Translations under genes and position numbers: made by a program
DNA from: Polyangiaceae bacterium
GTDB taxonomy: Bacteria; Myxococcota_A; Polyangia; Polyangiales; Polyangiaceae
Direction: 5' to 3'
Assembly (NCBI GenBank): GCA_020633205.1
Contig: JACKEB010000012.1
Location: forward strand, 496,001 to 560,000
Length of the DNA stretch: 64,000 nucleotides
Part shown: in pieces, positions 17,374 to 26,642 of the stretch
Numbering within the stretch: position 1 is the first letter of the stretch
Layout: each line of letters begins with the position of its first letter
The notes under the pieces: model-generated
The model's input: only the letters and a program-made list of their open reading frames with translations
Told to the model about the DNA's origin: nothing
The model's database searches: none

Positions 17374-19854
17374 ATGTTTTTCAAGAACGACAAAGACCCC
17401 GCTGGAGCTCGCCGACCCCTTCCAGCGCTCCCATTGAGGGACATCATCGTTTTCCCTCACATGGTGTCTCAGCTCTTCGTTGGGCGAGAGAAGAGCATCG
17501 CGGCGCTCGACGACGCCATGAGCCGCGAGAAGGAGATCTTCCTCGCCGCCCAGAAGAACGCGAAGACGAACGATCCCACCCCTGACGACATCTACACGGT
17601 CGGCACCATCGGCATCGTGGTGCAGCTCCTGCGCCTGGCGGACGGAACGGTCAAGGTGCTGGTCGAAGGTCGCCGCCGGGCCCGCATCAAGCGCTACGTC
17701 GAGACTCGGAACTACTTCGTCGTCGACGCGGAAGAGCTGGTCGAGAACGTGTCGGCGGACGTCGAGGTCGAGGCGTTGATCCGCAGCGTGCAGAGCACGT
17801 TCGAGGTCTACGTGAAGCTGAACAAGAAGGTTCAGCCTGAAGTGTTGATGAGCGTCCAGAGCATCGACGAGCCCGGAAAGCTCTCGGACACCATCGCTGC
17901 CAACCTGCCCACGATCAAGCTCGCTGATCGTCAGAGCCTGCTCGAGATGCTCGATGCAAAGAGCCGCCTCGAGCGCCTCTACGAGCTGATGCAGGCTGAA
18001 ATCGAGATCCTGCAGGTCGAGAAGAAGATCCGCTCCCGCGTCAAGAAGCAGATGGAGAAGACGCAGAAGGAGTACTACCTAAACGAGCAGATGCAGGCCA
18101 TCCAGAAGGAGCTGGGTGGCGGTGAGCGTGACGAGTTCAAGAGCGAGCTCGCGGAGATCGAAGAGAAGCTCAAGAAGAAGAAGCTCTCCGAAGAAGCCAA
18201 GGGCAAGGTGCAAAAGGAGCTGAAGAAGCTCCGCATGATGCACCCCACCAGCGCTGAGGCGACCGTCGTTCGCAATTACATCGACTGGGTTCTGGCGCTG
18301 CCCTGGGACGAAAAGACCGAGGAGCGCTACGACGTCGCCGAGGCTGAGAGCATCCTCGACGAGGACCACTACGGCCTGAAGAAGTGCAAGGAGCGCATCA
18401 TCGAGTACCTCGCGGTGCAGGCGCTGACCCAGCAACTCAAGGGCCCGATCCTGTGCTTCGTTGGACCACCCGGCGTGGGTAAGACCAGCTTGGCCCGCAG
18501 CATCGCGCGCTCGACAGGCCGTAAGTTCGTGCGCCTATCCCTGGGCGGTGTGCGCGATGAGGCGGAAATCCGCGGTCACCGCCGAACGTATATCGGCGCG
18601 TTGCCCGGCAAGATCATCCAGAACCTGAAGAAGGTCGCCTCGAATAACCCCGTCTTCTTGCTCGACGAGATCGACAAGATGAGTACGGATTTCCGTGGGG
18701 ATCCGGCGGCGGCTTTGCTCGAGGTGCTCGACCCTGAGCAGAACTCCACTTTCAACGATCACTATCTCGACCTCGACTACGATCTGTCGGACGTGATGTT
18801 CATCACCACGGCGAACACGTTGAGCGGCATTCCGATCCCGCTCCGCGACCGCATGGAGATCATCGAACTCAGCGGCTACACGGAGTACGAGAAGCTGAAC
18901 ATCGCGAAGAAGTACCTGATCCCCCGTCAGCAGAAGGAGTGCGGGCTGGAGGATGTGGACTTCACGATCGGCGAGCCGGCGATCCGCACGGTGATTCATC
19001 ACTACACCAAGGAAGCGGGCGTACGTAACCTCGAGCGCGAGCTCGGCGGTGTCTGTCGCAAGGTTGCCTTGAAGGTGGTCAAGGAAGGCCGTGACCAAGC
19101 TTTCCGCGTGGAAGCCGCTGAGATCCCCAAGTTCTTGGGCGTCCCGAAGTATCGCTTGGGCAAGAAGGAAGAGCACGACGAGATTGGCCTCACCCATGGC
19201 CTGAGCGTGTCTTCGTACGGCGGAGACATCCTCGACTGCGAAGTCTCCGTGGTGCCCGGCAAGGGCAAGCTGGTCATCACCGGCCTGCTCGAGAAGGGCA
19301 TGGAAGAGAGCGCTCAGGCTGCCATGAGCTACATCCGCAGCCGCGCGGGAACCCTCGGGGTCGAGACGGATTTCTACCAGAAGGTCGACATCCACGTGCA
19401 CTTCCCGGAGTTTGTCCAGAAGGACGGACCGAGCGCCGGCGTCACCATGGCCACCAGCATCGCCAGCGCGCTCACGCGCATCCCCGTGCGCTCCAACGTC
19501 GCGATGACTGGAGAGATCACCCTGCGAGGTCGCGTGATGCCCATCGGCGGGCTGCGCGAGAAGCTGCTCGCCGCGCATCGCAACGGCATCGACACGGTGC
19601 TGCTCCCCAAGGAGAACCGCAAGGATCTGCGTGATGTGCCGCGGCGCGTGCTCAAGCAAATGCGCTTGGTGCTCGTCGACCACATGGACGACGTGCTCCG
19701 TGAGGCGCTCCTGCTCGACGACCCGCAGGGCATGTTCGGCCCTCGCAAGCTGGTCATGGAGTATCGCCAGGGTGAGTTCATCTCGGAGGAAGGCGGTGCC
19801 GTCCGTCGCGTTCCGAGCGGAAATACCCCCGGGGAACAACCCGGCGCCGCTTGA
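17374..19854 (+). CDS. lon: ATP-dependent Lon protease
   Basis: Hexameric AAA+ serine protease for misfolded and regulatory proteins. ATG 17374 (MFFKNDKD) has AGGG ten bases upstream and matches the MFF start of myxobacterial LonV; an upstream ATG at 17326 would add 16 residues. Domain order is LON N-terminal domain (from LPALPLRDIIVFPHM, 17-30), coiled coil rich in Lys/Glu, AAA+ module with Walker A GPPGVGKT (364-371) and Walker B FLLDEIDK, and the C-terminal peptidase domain with catalytic Ser687 (DGPSAGVTM) and Lys730 (GGLREKLLAA). The 43-residue Ser-Lys spacing equals that of E. coli Lon. Length is 826 residues. The C-terminal tail is low-complexity. Confidence 0.97.
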   Translation: MFFKNDKDPAGARRPLPALPLRDIIVFPHMVSQLFVGREKSIAALDDAMSREKEIFLAAQKNAKTNDPTPDDIYTVGTIGIVVQLLRLADGTVKVLVEGRRRARIKRYVETRNYFVVDAEELVENVSADVEVEALIRSVQSTFEVYVKLNKKVQPEVLMSVQSIDEPGKLSDTIAANLPTIKLADRQSLLEMLDAKSRLERLYELMQAEIEILQVEKKIRSRVKKQMEKTQKEYYLNEQMQAIQKELGGGERDEFKSELAEIEEKLKKKKLSEEAKGKVQKELKKLRMMHPTSAEATVVRNYIDWVLALPWDEKTEERYDVAEAESILDEDHYGLKKCKERIIEYLAVQALTQQLKGPILCFVGPPGVGKTSLARSIARSTGRKFVRLSLGGVRDEAEIRGHRRTYIGALPGKIIQNLKKVASNNPVFLLDEIDKMSTDFRGDPAAALLEVLDPEQNSTFNDHYLDLDYDLSDVMFITTANTLSGIPIPLRDRMEIIELSGYTEYEKLNIAKKYLIPRQQKECGLEDVDFTIGEPAIRTVIHHYTKEAGVRNLERELGGVCRKVALKVVKEGRDQAFRVEAAEIPKFLGVPKYRLGKKEEHDEIGLTHGLSVSSYGGDILDCEVSVVPGKGKLVITGLLEKGMEESAQAAMSYIRSRAGTLGVETDFYQKVDIHVHFPEFVQKDGPSAGVTMATSIASALTRIPVRSNVAMTGEITLRGRVMPIGGLREKLLAAHRNGIDTVLLPKENRKDLRDVPRRVLKQMRLVLVDHMDDVLREALLLDDPQGMFGPRKLVMEYRQGEFISEEGGAVRRVPSGNTPGEQPGAA

Positions 19855-20040
19855 AGCACTGGGCGGTGGCTTGCGCCCGCCCGGGAACGGTGCCGCTCCT
19901 AGAACCGTGCGGATCATGGGTGCAGTTCATCAACGGAACAAGGTCGGCCGCGCCTAGGTAGACTCTCCGGGCTGTGCACGAGGACGTCTTCCCCGCGCCC
20001 AAATCACCCGAAGCTGCCTCCCCCCCTGATCGAGCGGGGG

Positions 20041-20397
20041 GTGAGGGGACGAGCCCGTGGCCGAGACTCGCGATCAGTTTGGGCAGGATTCGTTCGCCGA
20101 CGTCGCTCGCTGGGTGGTTGCACTCCCGTTGAGCTAGACGTGCTACTCGAGCTCCGCGCTACGTCACTGGGACTCACCGTGCGGATACGTTGGTTTCAGC
20201 GGGTCTACGCAGCCGACGCCGCGGTGGAGGAGCTCGCAGCGGCGGGGGTCCCGGCGTTCGTGCGTGGCGTACACCTGAGGAGCTTGTTTCACGCGTTTGG
20301 TCCGTACCTACCGATGCCCCTGTTCGTGGAATCGGCTCAAGCCGAGGAGGCGCGGCAGCTGCTCGATCAAGGCTTTCGGCGGGAGCGGGTCAGCTGA
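20041..20397 (+). CDS. DUF2007-like small protein
   Basis: Short protein whose second half resembles the DUF2007 'putative signal transducing' fold: a first strand RIRWFQRVY, a helix AAVEELAAAGVPAFV, a Gly/His segment, then PMPLFVESAQAEEARQLLDQ, which matches the usual ending in V..EDAEEAR.LL. Such domains are small alpha/beta modules of unknown role, often C-terminal to zinc ribbons. The Arg-rich region before about residue 45 is probably not coding: GTG 20179 (TVRIRW) is an alternative start that would give a 72-residue domain. It lies between lon and tRNA-Val with no obvious partner. Confidence 0.5.
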   Translation: MRGRARGRDSRSVWAGFVRRRRSLGGCTPVELDVLLELRATSLGLTVRIRWFQRVYAADAAVEELAAAGVPAFVRGVHLRSLFHAFGPYLPMPLFVESAQAEEARQLLDQGFRRERVS

Positions 20398-20474
20398 CCT
20401 AGTGGGCGCGCGGCTGGTTTCGGGGTTGGGCAGGTGGCATTGGCATGCTACAAGCTCGCCCCGCGATGACGCGC

Positions 20475-20547
20475 GGGCGGATAGCTCAGTTGGTAGAGCG
20501 CTAGCCTTACAAGCTTGATGTCCACGGTTCGAGCCCGTGTCCGCCCA
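20475..20547 (+). tRNA. tRNA-Val (anticodon UAC)
   Basis: A 73-nt cloverleaf: acceptor GGGCGGA/TCCGCCC, D-arm GCTC...GAGC, anticodon loop CTTACAA (anticodon TAC), five-base variable loop, T-arm CACGG/CCGTG with loop TTCGAGC, discriminator A. CCA is not encoded. The anticodon stem CTAGC/GCTTG has a U-U mismatch at pair 28-42, which is unusual. A GC-rich hairpin follows immediately. Confidence 0.93.
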
Positions 20548-20553
20548 CTCCCC

Positions 20554-20581
20554 GAGGCCTGCTTCGTCTGAAGCGGGCCTC
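20554..20581 (+). terminator. Hairpin terminator after tRNA-Val
   Basis: GAGGCCTGCTTC (20554-20565) pairs with GAAGCGGGCCTC (20570-20581) except for one T/G wobble position, loop of four. The tail GCTTCGTTGT is only moderately U-rich. Confidence 0.6.
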
Positions 20582-20804
20582 GCTTCGTTGTGGGGTTGGT
20601 GGAATGGAGGAGCCCGCGGTTCAAGCGGCTGACCGCGGCAGTTCTATCCTGACTCGGAGTGGCGCGCGCCGTTGTTGGGGGCAAAGGACTGACGCGGCGC
20701 AGCGGGCCGGACCAACCAGTTGGCCTCTACACTGCGGACGCCAGCCAGCTGTGGGACTGGAATGCGTGTTGGTTCCGAGTCGGTCGCCCGGTACCCTAGG
20801 GAGG

Positions 20805-22430
20805 ATGGCACTCTCCTCCTCGGCCCGCTTGCTCGCATCGACCTTCACGTTGGGAGCGCTGCTGTGCGCTTCAAGCGCATTTGCTCTGCAGCAGCCGGAT
20901 GGCACGGTGGTTCCGGCCGGAAACAACTTGGTCACCTTCCTCAACGCTGAGGGGGAAACGATCAACCCGCTGACTGATGCAGCGATCACCCCGCAGACGT
21001 TCACTCCCCAGTGCTCGCTGACGTTCACCGTGATCGGGCGTGGCGCGGGTCAGCTCAACTCCTTCGGTTGGTACAACGTGACGGGTACCAAGCCGTCACC
21101 TCAAGAGCTGTACGAGTTCATCACCTGCAACGACGGCGTCGGCACGGTGAAGACGCTCGATGTGCGAGCTGACAGTCGCTACCTCGGCGGTGAAATCGGC
21201 TTCTTTCAGGCGACGACTCAGGGCAAGCCTGGCAACTGCGCCAACTGGGCCGACGTCTCGGGGACGATTGGCTACTTCTACTATTCCGAAGATCGCTACA
21301 ACCAGGACAACGTCCCGGGGAACCCAAACAACTGGATCCACCTGTTGATCATGAACACCACCCGGGCGGACCTACAGCCCGCCTTCTACTTCGGCTGGGA
21401 GGACCTGTTCTCCGGGGGAGACAACGACTTCGAAGATCTGCTGATGCGCGTGGAGGGGATCCGCTGCTCTGGAGGTGGACAGCCCTGCGAGACCGGTGGC
21501 ATTGGCAAGTGCGCCTTCGGCACCACCCAGTGTGTTGGCGGGAGCGTGCAGTGCTTGCAGAACGAGCAGCCCACTCCAGAGAAGTGCAACGCGATCGACG
21601 ACGACTGCAATGGTGAGACGGATGAAGGCGACTTGTGCGACCCAGGGCTGGTTTGCGATCGCGGTGTGTGCCGCCCGTCGTGCAGCGGTGGTGAGTTCAA
21701 GTGCCCCGTGGGCTACCAGTGTGAGAACGACCTCTGCGTGGACACCGCTTGCGTTGGCAAGACCTGCGATGCGGGCAAGGTCTGCGTGCAGGGCGAATGC
21801 AAGGCGCCGTGCGATGGGGTTACATGTCCGCACGGAAAGACTTGCAGGCAGGGCGCGTGCGTCGACCCCTGCGACGGCGTGACGTGTGAGAGCGATTACT
21901 ACTGTGATCCTAGCGTTGGTGTATGCGTGCTCGGCTGCGGTTGCACGGGGTGCGGAGCAGGCCAAGCCTGCAGTCAGGTGACGTCTGCTTGTGTCCAGAG
22001 CGCCTGCGAGACCGTGACCTGCGATGCTGGCACCCACTGTGTCGACGGAAACTGCTTGGACGACTGTGATGGAGCACAGTGCCCCGCGGGTCAGAAGTGC
22101 GAGGCTGGGAGCTGCATTCCCGATGAGAATGCCAGCGGCGGGACCGGGGGTAGTTCGAGCACCGGAGGCAGCGGTCCAATTGGCATCGGTGGCACGTCGT
22201 TCGGAGGATCCGGCAACGTCGGTGGAACGGGGGCGACGGCTGGCACGAGCAGCAGCAGCGGTGGCGCCCTAGTCGGTCGCGGCGACACGACGGAGAGCGA
22301 CTCGGGCTGCGGGTGTCGAGCTGCCGGCTCGGGAGGAACCCGGGGCGCCTGGCTCGCCGCGCTTGGCCTCCTACTACTGCCCTTGCGCCGCCGCCGCTTT
22401 CGCACGGAAAAGCGCTCGCGTCGGGTGTAG
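20805..22430 (+). CDS. Secreted Cys-rich DUF4114-type protein with MYXO-CTERM-like tail
   Basis: Large exported protein (541 residues) of a type common in myxobacteria. ATG 20805 follows AGGGAGG directly and opens a signal peptide (ending SSAFA, about 1-28). The first domain contains YFGWEDLFSGGDNDFEDLLM, the calcium-site-like signature of DUF4114 domains. A MopE-like metal-binding repeat NAIDDDCNGETDEGD is next, then about eight Cys-rich EGF-like units (C..G..C..G..C spacing), a Gly/Ser/Thr linker, and a tail with GCGC, a hydrophobic helix and LRRRRF that fits MYXO-CTERM sorting. Likely a surface or outer-membrane-vesicle protein; function unknown. Monocistronic by position. Confidence 0.85.
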   Translation: MALSSSARLLASTFTLGALLCASSAFALQQPDGTVVPAGNNLVTFLNAEGETINPLTDAAITPQTFTPQCSLTFTVIGRGAGQLNSFGWYNVTGTKPSPQELYEFITCNDGVGTVKTLDVRADSRYLGGEIGFFQATTQGKPGNCANWADVSGTIGYFYYSEDRYNQDNVPGNPNNWIHLLIMNTTRADLQPAFYFGWEDLFSGGDNDFEDLLMRVEGIRCSGGGQPCETGGIGKCAFGTTQCVGGSVQCLQNEQPTPEKCNAIDDDCNGETDEGDLCDPGLVCDRGVCRPSCSGGEFKCPVGYQCENDLCVDTACVGKTCDAGKVCVQGECKAPCDGVTCPHGKTCRQGACVDPCDGVTCESDYYCDPSVGVCVLGCGCTGCGAGQACSQVTSACVQSACETVTCDAGTHCVDGNCLDDCDGAQCPAGQKCEAGSCIPDENASGGTGGSSSTGGSGPIGIGGTSFGGSGNVGGTGATAGTSSSSGGALVGRGDTTESDSGCGCRAAGSGGTRGAWLAALGLLLLPLRRRRFRTEKRSRRV

Positions 22431-22971
22431 AGGTATAACTGCTATGCAAAGTTCACGCGCGGGAGATGCGAGCGTGAAACTTCAGGAAGAGGATCGGGCG
22501 ATCGACCGTAGCTGATCGGGAGGTTATGCGTGCTGATGCGACGGCATGCACTCGTTGGCACGATTCCCAAGATGCCCCACATCGAGATCTTCCTGGTGAC
22601 CGCCGCGACCGCCGCTATCGGCGCGACGCGGTCTGCGTTTCGACTCTCCCACCGCAGCTTGGGTCGGCCAACGTGTCGCAGCCGTGCTGTTAGCGGGGGA
22701 GTGGCACGCGGTTCCTCCACCCGTGCAGCGTGGCATTCCGGTGTCCGTGAATGTAGGGAAGTCGGGCACTCACTCGATGCCCCTTGCATAAGTCAGCACG
22801 CTGGATGGAGTGTGAGCAGCAGCGAACAATTGGCGCGTGCGGCGTACCTAGCGTATTCCAAGGGGGTGAGGGTACTGCGTGGGCGAGGTCTGTTCGCTCC
22901 GTCCACGCATGGCTTATCGCTTTGGGCGATTGAACGTGCTGCCTACTTTGGCGCAGCATGATGAGGTGACC
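22431..22971. other. Intergenic stretch between two exported-protein genes
   Basis: About 540 bp with lower GC than the genes around it. A 143-codon open frame exists (22530-22961), but its Arg/Ser-rich composition and lack of any motif do not support coding. It presumably contains the promoter of the following lipoprotein gene. Confidence 0.4.
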
Positions 22972-24594
22972 ATGAGGATGCTTCGACTTGCTTTGCTCAC
23001 TTCTGGCCTGGGGTTGCTCGGACTCGCCTCGGCCTGCACCGCGGAGTTCACCTCCGCTGAGGAGACAGGCGGCGCGGGCGGGATGGCTGGCTCCGCAGGC
23101 ACAGGGGGGATCGCTGGAAGCGGCGGTGTCGCGGGCGCTGCGGGCACCGGGGGTGCAGCGGGCTCGGCTGGCGCGGCCAGTGCTGGTGGTACGGGCGGAA
23201 GCTGCAACGGCGCCGCTTCTCCATCGGATGACAGCTGCGTCGTCACCGAGGACTACGGTGTCTTCGTATCCCCGAAGGGCGACGACACGACGGGCGATGG
23301 CTCTCGCAGCGCTCCCTACGCCACGCTAGAGGCGGCGCTCATCGCTGCCTATTCCTCGGGGAAACGGGTTTACGCCTGCAGCAGTGAGGGTGAGTTCGTC
23401 CCAAATGGTAACTTGCTCGCCATCGATGATAGCTTGAGTGGGAGTCAGCTCTACGGCGGGCTCGACTGCGACACCTGGGCTTATGATGTGAGCAAGCCGA
23501 CGGAGGTGGTCGGGAACTACGCTGCCTTGTATGTCAACGGGGTCAAAGGCGGCCTGCGTATCGAGGACTTCAGTTTCCGCGCGGTTGATCAAACGCTGAA
23601 CTCGAGCATCGGCGCGCTGGTGAGGGACAGTGACGGAGTCCTGTTCAAGCGCGTGAAGTTCATCGCGGGCAAGGGTGCCGATGGCGACGACGGGACCGAC
23701 GGCTCGGTGGGTGATCCTGGGACAGCGGTTGCGGACAGCCAGAAAGGCGAGGACGGAACCTGTTCGAGTCCTGGAGTAAGGCGTGGTGGCCGCTGGTCGG
23801 GGCCCAGTAGCTGTGGTTCGACGGGCGGACCCGGTGGAGATGCGGACTTCGACTTTGGACCTGAGAATGGGATCGCTGGTTTACCGAGCGGAAACGCAAA
23901 CGGCGGACTGGCCGGCACGCTTTCCTCTGTAAATGGTGTCACCGGGACCGACGGAGCCAAGGGCTCCGACGGCAACGTGGGCTCGGTAGCCGAAGCCGTT
24001 GGTCTCTTCCATCAGGACGGCTACGACCCCGCCAATGGCAATCCAGGCACCAACGGTGTCGTTGGCCAGGGTGGCGGCGGCGGCGGGGGTGCGTTCAAGA
24101 ACGCTGCAAGCACCTGCGGAGGCGCCGGTGGCGGTGCTGGTGGCATGGGCGGCTGCGGTGGAGGGCTGGGAGCGGCTGGCGGCGGCGGTCACTCATCGGT
24201 CGCACTACTCGTCTGGGAGAGCGGTGTTACCGTCACCGACTGCGCGTTCGAGTCGGGCGAGGGTGGCGCCGGGGGTAGAGGCGGAAACGGCGGCAACGGC
24301 GGTCCCGGGGGTGACGGAGCGTCGGGCGGAGCGGCCGCGGGCGGCTCTGGGAAGGGCGGCCGCGGTGGCGTCGGTGGTGATGGCGGCGGCGGTGGCTCTG
24401 GATCCGGAGGGTCGGGAGGGCCTTCATACGGCTTGGTCTACAAGGGGATGAAACCTGCGGAGACCAACAGCTGCAGCTTCAGCGTCGGTTCGGGTGGTAT
24501 CGGCGGCCACGGTGGGACGCAGGACGGGGTGAATCTCAACCCCGCGCCCGACGGCCCAGCTGGGAGTACCGCCGAGATCTACGAACAGCTCTAG
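22972..24594 (+). CDS. Gly-rich surface lipoprotein with DUF1565-like segment
   Basis: Lipoprotein of 540 residues. ATG 22972 (MRMLRLALL) has GAGGTGA five bases upstream. Lipobox LASAC is followed by a Gly/Ala/Ser linker with repeated GTGG/GAAG units. The central part (VFVSPKGDDTTGDGSRSAPY, then ATLEAAL) matches the DUF1565 entry to a right-handed parallel beta-helix, as in pectate-lyase-like and probable surface adhesin proteins. The C-terminal half alternates hydrophobic strands with very long Gly tracts (GGAGGGAGGMGGCGGGLG type), reminiscent of PE_PGRS and other Gly-rich repeat proteins. A few Cys pairs are present. Its partner and function are unknown. The Gly tracts encode GC-rich DNA that may be prone to slippage. 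Confidence 0.8.
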   Translation: MRMLRLALLTSGLGLLGLASACTAEFTSAEETGGAGGMAGSAGTGGIAGSGGVAGAAGTGGAAGSAGAASAGGTGGSCNGAASPSDDSCVVTEDYGVFVSPKGDDTTGDGSRSAPYATLEAALIAAYSSGKRVYACSSEGEFVPNGNLLAIDDSLSGSQLYGGLDCDTWAYDVSKPTEVVGNYAALYVNGVKGGLRIEDFSFRAVDQTLNSSIGALVRDSDGVLFKRVKFIAGKGADGDDGTDGSVGDPGTAVADSQKGEDGTCSSPGVRRGGRWSGPSSCGSTGGPGGDADFDFGPENGIAGLPSGNANGGLAGTLSSVNGVTGTDGAKGSDGNVGSVAEAVGLFHQDGYDPANGNPGTNGVVGQGGGGGGGAFKNAASTCGGAGGGAGGMGGCGGGLGAAGGGGHSSVALLVWESGVTVTDCAFESGEGGAGGRGGNGGNGGPGGDGASGGAAAGGSGKGGRGGVGGDGGGGGSGSGGSGGPSYGLVYKGMKPAETNSCSFSVGSGGIGGHGGTQDGVNLNPAPDGPAGSTAEIYEQL

Positions 24595-24672
24595 GCGCTG
24601 CAGGGCTGCAGACGGGTTCTGCAGAGGGATTGATTGTCGAAGGGGAGCCTGGAAAGTAGGCTCCCGCGACTC

Positions 24673-25821
24673 ATGGCCCTTTCAAGCGTAGAAGCCGGCA
24701 TCGAAGCCATCGCCCGTGGCGAAATGATCATCCTGGTCGACGACGAAGATCGGGAGAACGAAGGCGATCTGGTGATTGCCGCGGAGAAGTGCACACCTGA
24801 GGTGATCAACTTCATGGCCAAGCACGGTCGCGGCCTGATCTGCCTCTCGTTGACGGACGATCAGCTCAAGAAGCTGGAGCTGCCGATGATGGTGGAGAAC
24901 AACTCGTCTCCGTTCGAGACGGCGTTCACCGTCAGCATCGAAGCTAGAACCGGTGTTACCACGGGGATTTCCGCTCAAGACCGCGCTCGCACGATTCAGG
25001 TCGCGATCGCCGACCACGCCTCGCCCGAGGACATCGTGGTTCCCGGTCACGTCTTCCCGCTACGCGCGCGGCCCGGTGGTGTGTTGGTGCGAACTGGCCA
25101 GACCGAGGGCTCCGTGGACTTCTCCCGCCTTGCCGGCCTGCGTCCCTCCGCAGTCATCTGCGAGATCTTGAACGATGACGGGACGATGGCCCGGCTGCCT
25201 GATCTCGAGCGCTTTGCCGCGGAGCACAACCTCTTGGTGTGCAGCATCGCCGACCTCATTGACTATCGCTTCAAGCGCGACAAGTTGGTTGAACTCCTCA
25301 CGGAAACGCCCTTTCCGTGTGCCTACGGTGACGATTTCCGCCTGAGGGTCTATCGTGGTGTCGTCGACGGCGCGGAGCACTTGGTGTTGATCAACGGTGA
25401 CCCCGCAAGGGCGACGGAGCCAGTGCCCGTACGCGTGCAGCATGAGTGCTTGATCGGTGATGTCTTCCGTGGTCGCGACTGCGACTGCGGCTGGCAACTG
25501 CACGGCTCCCTCGAGGCGATCGCCAAGGCCGGAGTTGGCGTCGTGGTGTATCTGGGCGGGTCGGAGATGGGGCGCTTCGACGCTGTGCGGCGCTACGCAC
25601 TGAAGGAAAAGGACCCTCGTCCCCGTCAACGCAGCACCAGCGAAGTGAAGCCGGAGTTTCGGGATCTCGGTATCGGCTGTCAGATCCTCGCAGATTGCGG
25701 TGTGAGCAAGCTGAAGGTCTTGTCCAACTCGATCCAGAAGTTGGTGGGCCTTGATGCCTATGGCCTCGAGCTGTCGGGGATTCAGGACATCGTGCGCCCT
25801 GACTGGGCGTCGAAGGGCTGA
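24673..25821 (+). CDS. ribBA: RibBA-like protein: DHBP synthase domain fused to a degenerate GTP cyclohydrolase II domain
   Basis: Riboflavin biosynthesis. The N-terminal part (1-205) is 3,4-dihydroxy-2-butanone-4-phosphate synthase, with DDEDRENEGDL, GHVFPLRAR and the DGTMARLPDL block. The usual GHTEA metal-site motif reads GQTEG here (Gln143), so the expected His ligand is absent. The C-terminal part is GTP cyclohydrolase II-like and keeps the three zinc cysteines (259, 270, 272 in ECLIGDVFRGRDCDC), but the QEGRGIGL motif is replaced by GGSEMGRFD, and the VEAN and D-x-R-x-Y blocks are not recognisable. So the second activity may be lost (inference). ATG 24673 fits RibB starts; a TTG at 24634 would add 13 residues. 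382 residues. Confidence 0.88.
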   Translation: MALSSVEAGIEAIARGEMIILVDDEDRENEGDLVIAAEKCTPEVINFMAKHGRGLICLSLTDDQLKKLELPMMVENNSSPFETAFTVSIEARTGVTTGISAQDRARTIQVAIADHASPEDIVVPGHVFPLRARPGGVLVRTGQTEGSVDFSRLAGLRPSAVICEILNDDGTMARLPDLERFAAEHNLLVCSIADLIDYRFKRDKLVELLTETPFPCAYGDDFRLRVYRGVVDGAEHLVLINGDPARATEPVPVRVQHECLIGDVFRGRDCDCGWQLHGSLEAIAKAGVGVVVYLGGSEMGRFDAVRRYALKEKDPRPRQRSTSEVKPEFRDLGIGCQILADCGVSKLKVLSNSIQKLVGLDAYGLELSGIQDIVRPDWASKG

Positions 25822-25823
25822 GG

Positions 25824-26642
25824 TCAGCGAGTGTTGCGATACCAGTTCGCGAGGCGGCTGGCCGGTACGCCGAGCCGGTAGAGCGCCGGGAACGTGTTGA
25901 CCAGGCAGGTGTCGAGCAGTGGGTGGGCTTCGAACCTGCGACCGCTGACGACGATGCAGCTCGGTGCCGTGCGGATTTGGCCTAGGTTGCGTAGACGCAG
26001 CGAGAACTCGAGGTCTTCCATTAGAAGTTGTTCAGGGAAGCCACCAGCTCGCTCGAACCGCTCGCGAGTGATGAACAGGCCTTGATCGCCGTAGGGCAGG
26101 GTGGTGTATCGCGAACGAATGTCTGCGAGGTGGAGCCACCAAGGGCCGCCTGGTTCTGGAGTGTCCGTGCGCCCTAGGTGGCTACGCGCGAGGCGCTCCA
26201 GCGTCGCGTCGTGTACGTGCCAGGTGCGGAACGCTCCAGCCACCACCCCGGGCTGCCGAAGCAGGCGCTGCACCCAATAGGCAGTATCGAGGGGAGGCAG
26301 TGTATCCGCATGGAGAAACAGCAGGAGCTCGCCCCCGCTCTGAGCCGCACCTGCGTTGAGCTGTCGAGCGCGCCCACGCGGTCCCTCCACCAAGGTGAGG
26401 CGCCCGTCAAACTCGGAGCCCATCGCGACATCCAGCGTCCCGTCTTCGCTCGCCCCATCACTCACGACGACCTCATACAGCCCGTTCAGCCGGGAGAGGT
26501 GAGCGAGCAATGTGGGTAGTCGCTTGGCCTCGTTCAAGGTTGGAATGACGACGCTCAGTCTGGGCCGCGAGTGATTCGCCACAGTCTCAACAGCATCCTT
26601 CTCTGGCGGACAGCGTCCGGCAAGGTTCCCCTGAGCGCTCAT
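25824..26642 (-). CDS. TIGR04283-type family 2 glycosyltransferase
   Basis: GT-A fold glycosyltransferase of the class called rSAM/selenodomain-associated transferase 2. Visible: VVIPTLNEAKRLPTLL at the N-terminus of the fold, VVVSDGASEDGT, and GPRGRARQLNAGA, all typical of this subfamily; LFLHADTLPP contains the DXD-like metal site; YGDQGLFITRE and MEDLEFSLRL are the acceptor and catalytic blocks. Length is 272 residues with a slightly long N-terminus before RPRLSV. The TIGR04282-type partner transferase lies 700 bp away on the same strand, but the expected radical-SAM gene is missing between them. The substrate is unknown for the family in general. Confidence 0.88.
   Translation of the reverse strand: MSAQGNLAGRCPPEKDAVETVANHSRPRLSVVIPTLNEAKRLPTLLAHLSRLNGLYEVVVSDGASEDGTLDVAMGSEFDGRLTLVEGPRGRARQLNAGAAQSGGELLLFLHADTLPPLDTAYWVQRLLRQPGVVAGAFRTWHVHDATLERLARSHLGRTDTPEPGGPWWLHLADIRSRYTTLPYGDQGLFITRERFERAGGFPEQLLMEDLEFSLRLRNLGQIRTAPSCIVVSGRRFEAHPLLDTCLVNTFPALYRLGVPASRLANWYRNTR

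Noticed and set aside
20011..20046. C-run/G-run hairpin after lon as a terminator
   Set aside because: The stem is a simple C/G homopolymer pair without a U-tract and could be chance in GC-rich DNA.
22530..22961. 143-codon plus-strand frame before the Gly-rich lipoprotein
   Set aside because: No start signal, no motif; Arg/Ser-rich shadow in a stretch of lower GC.
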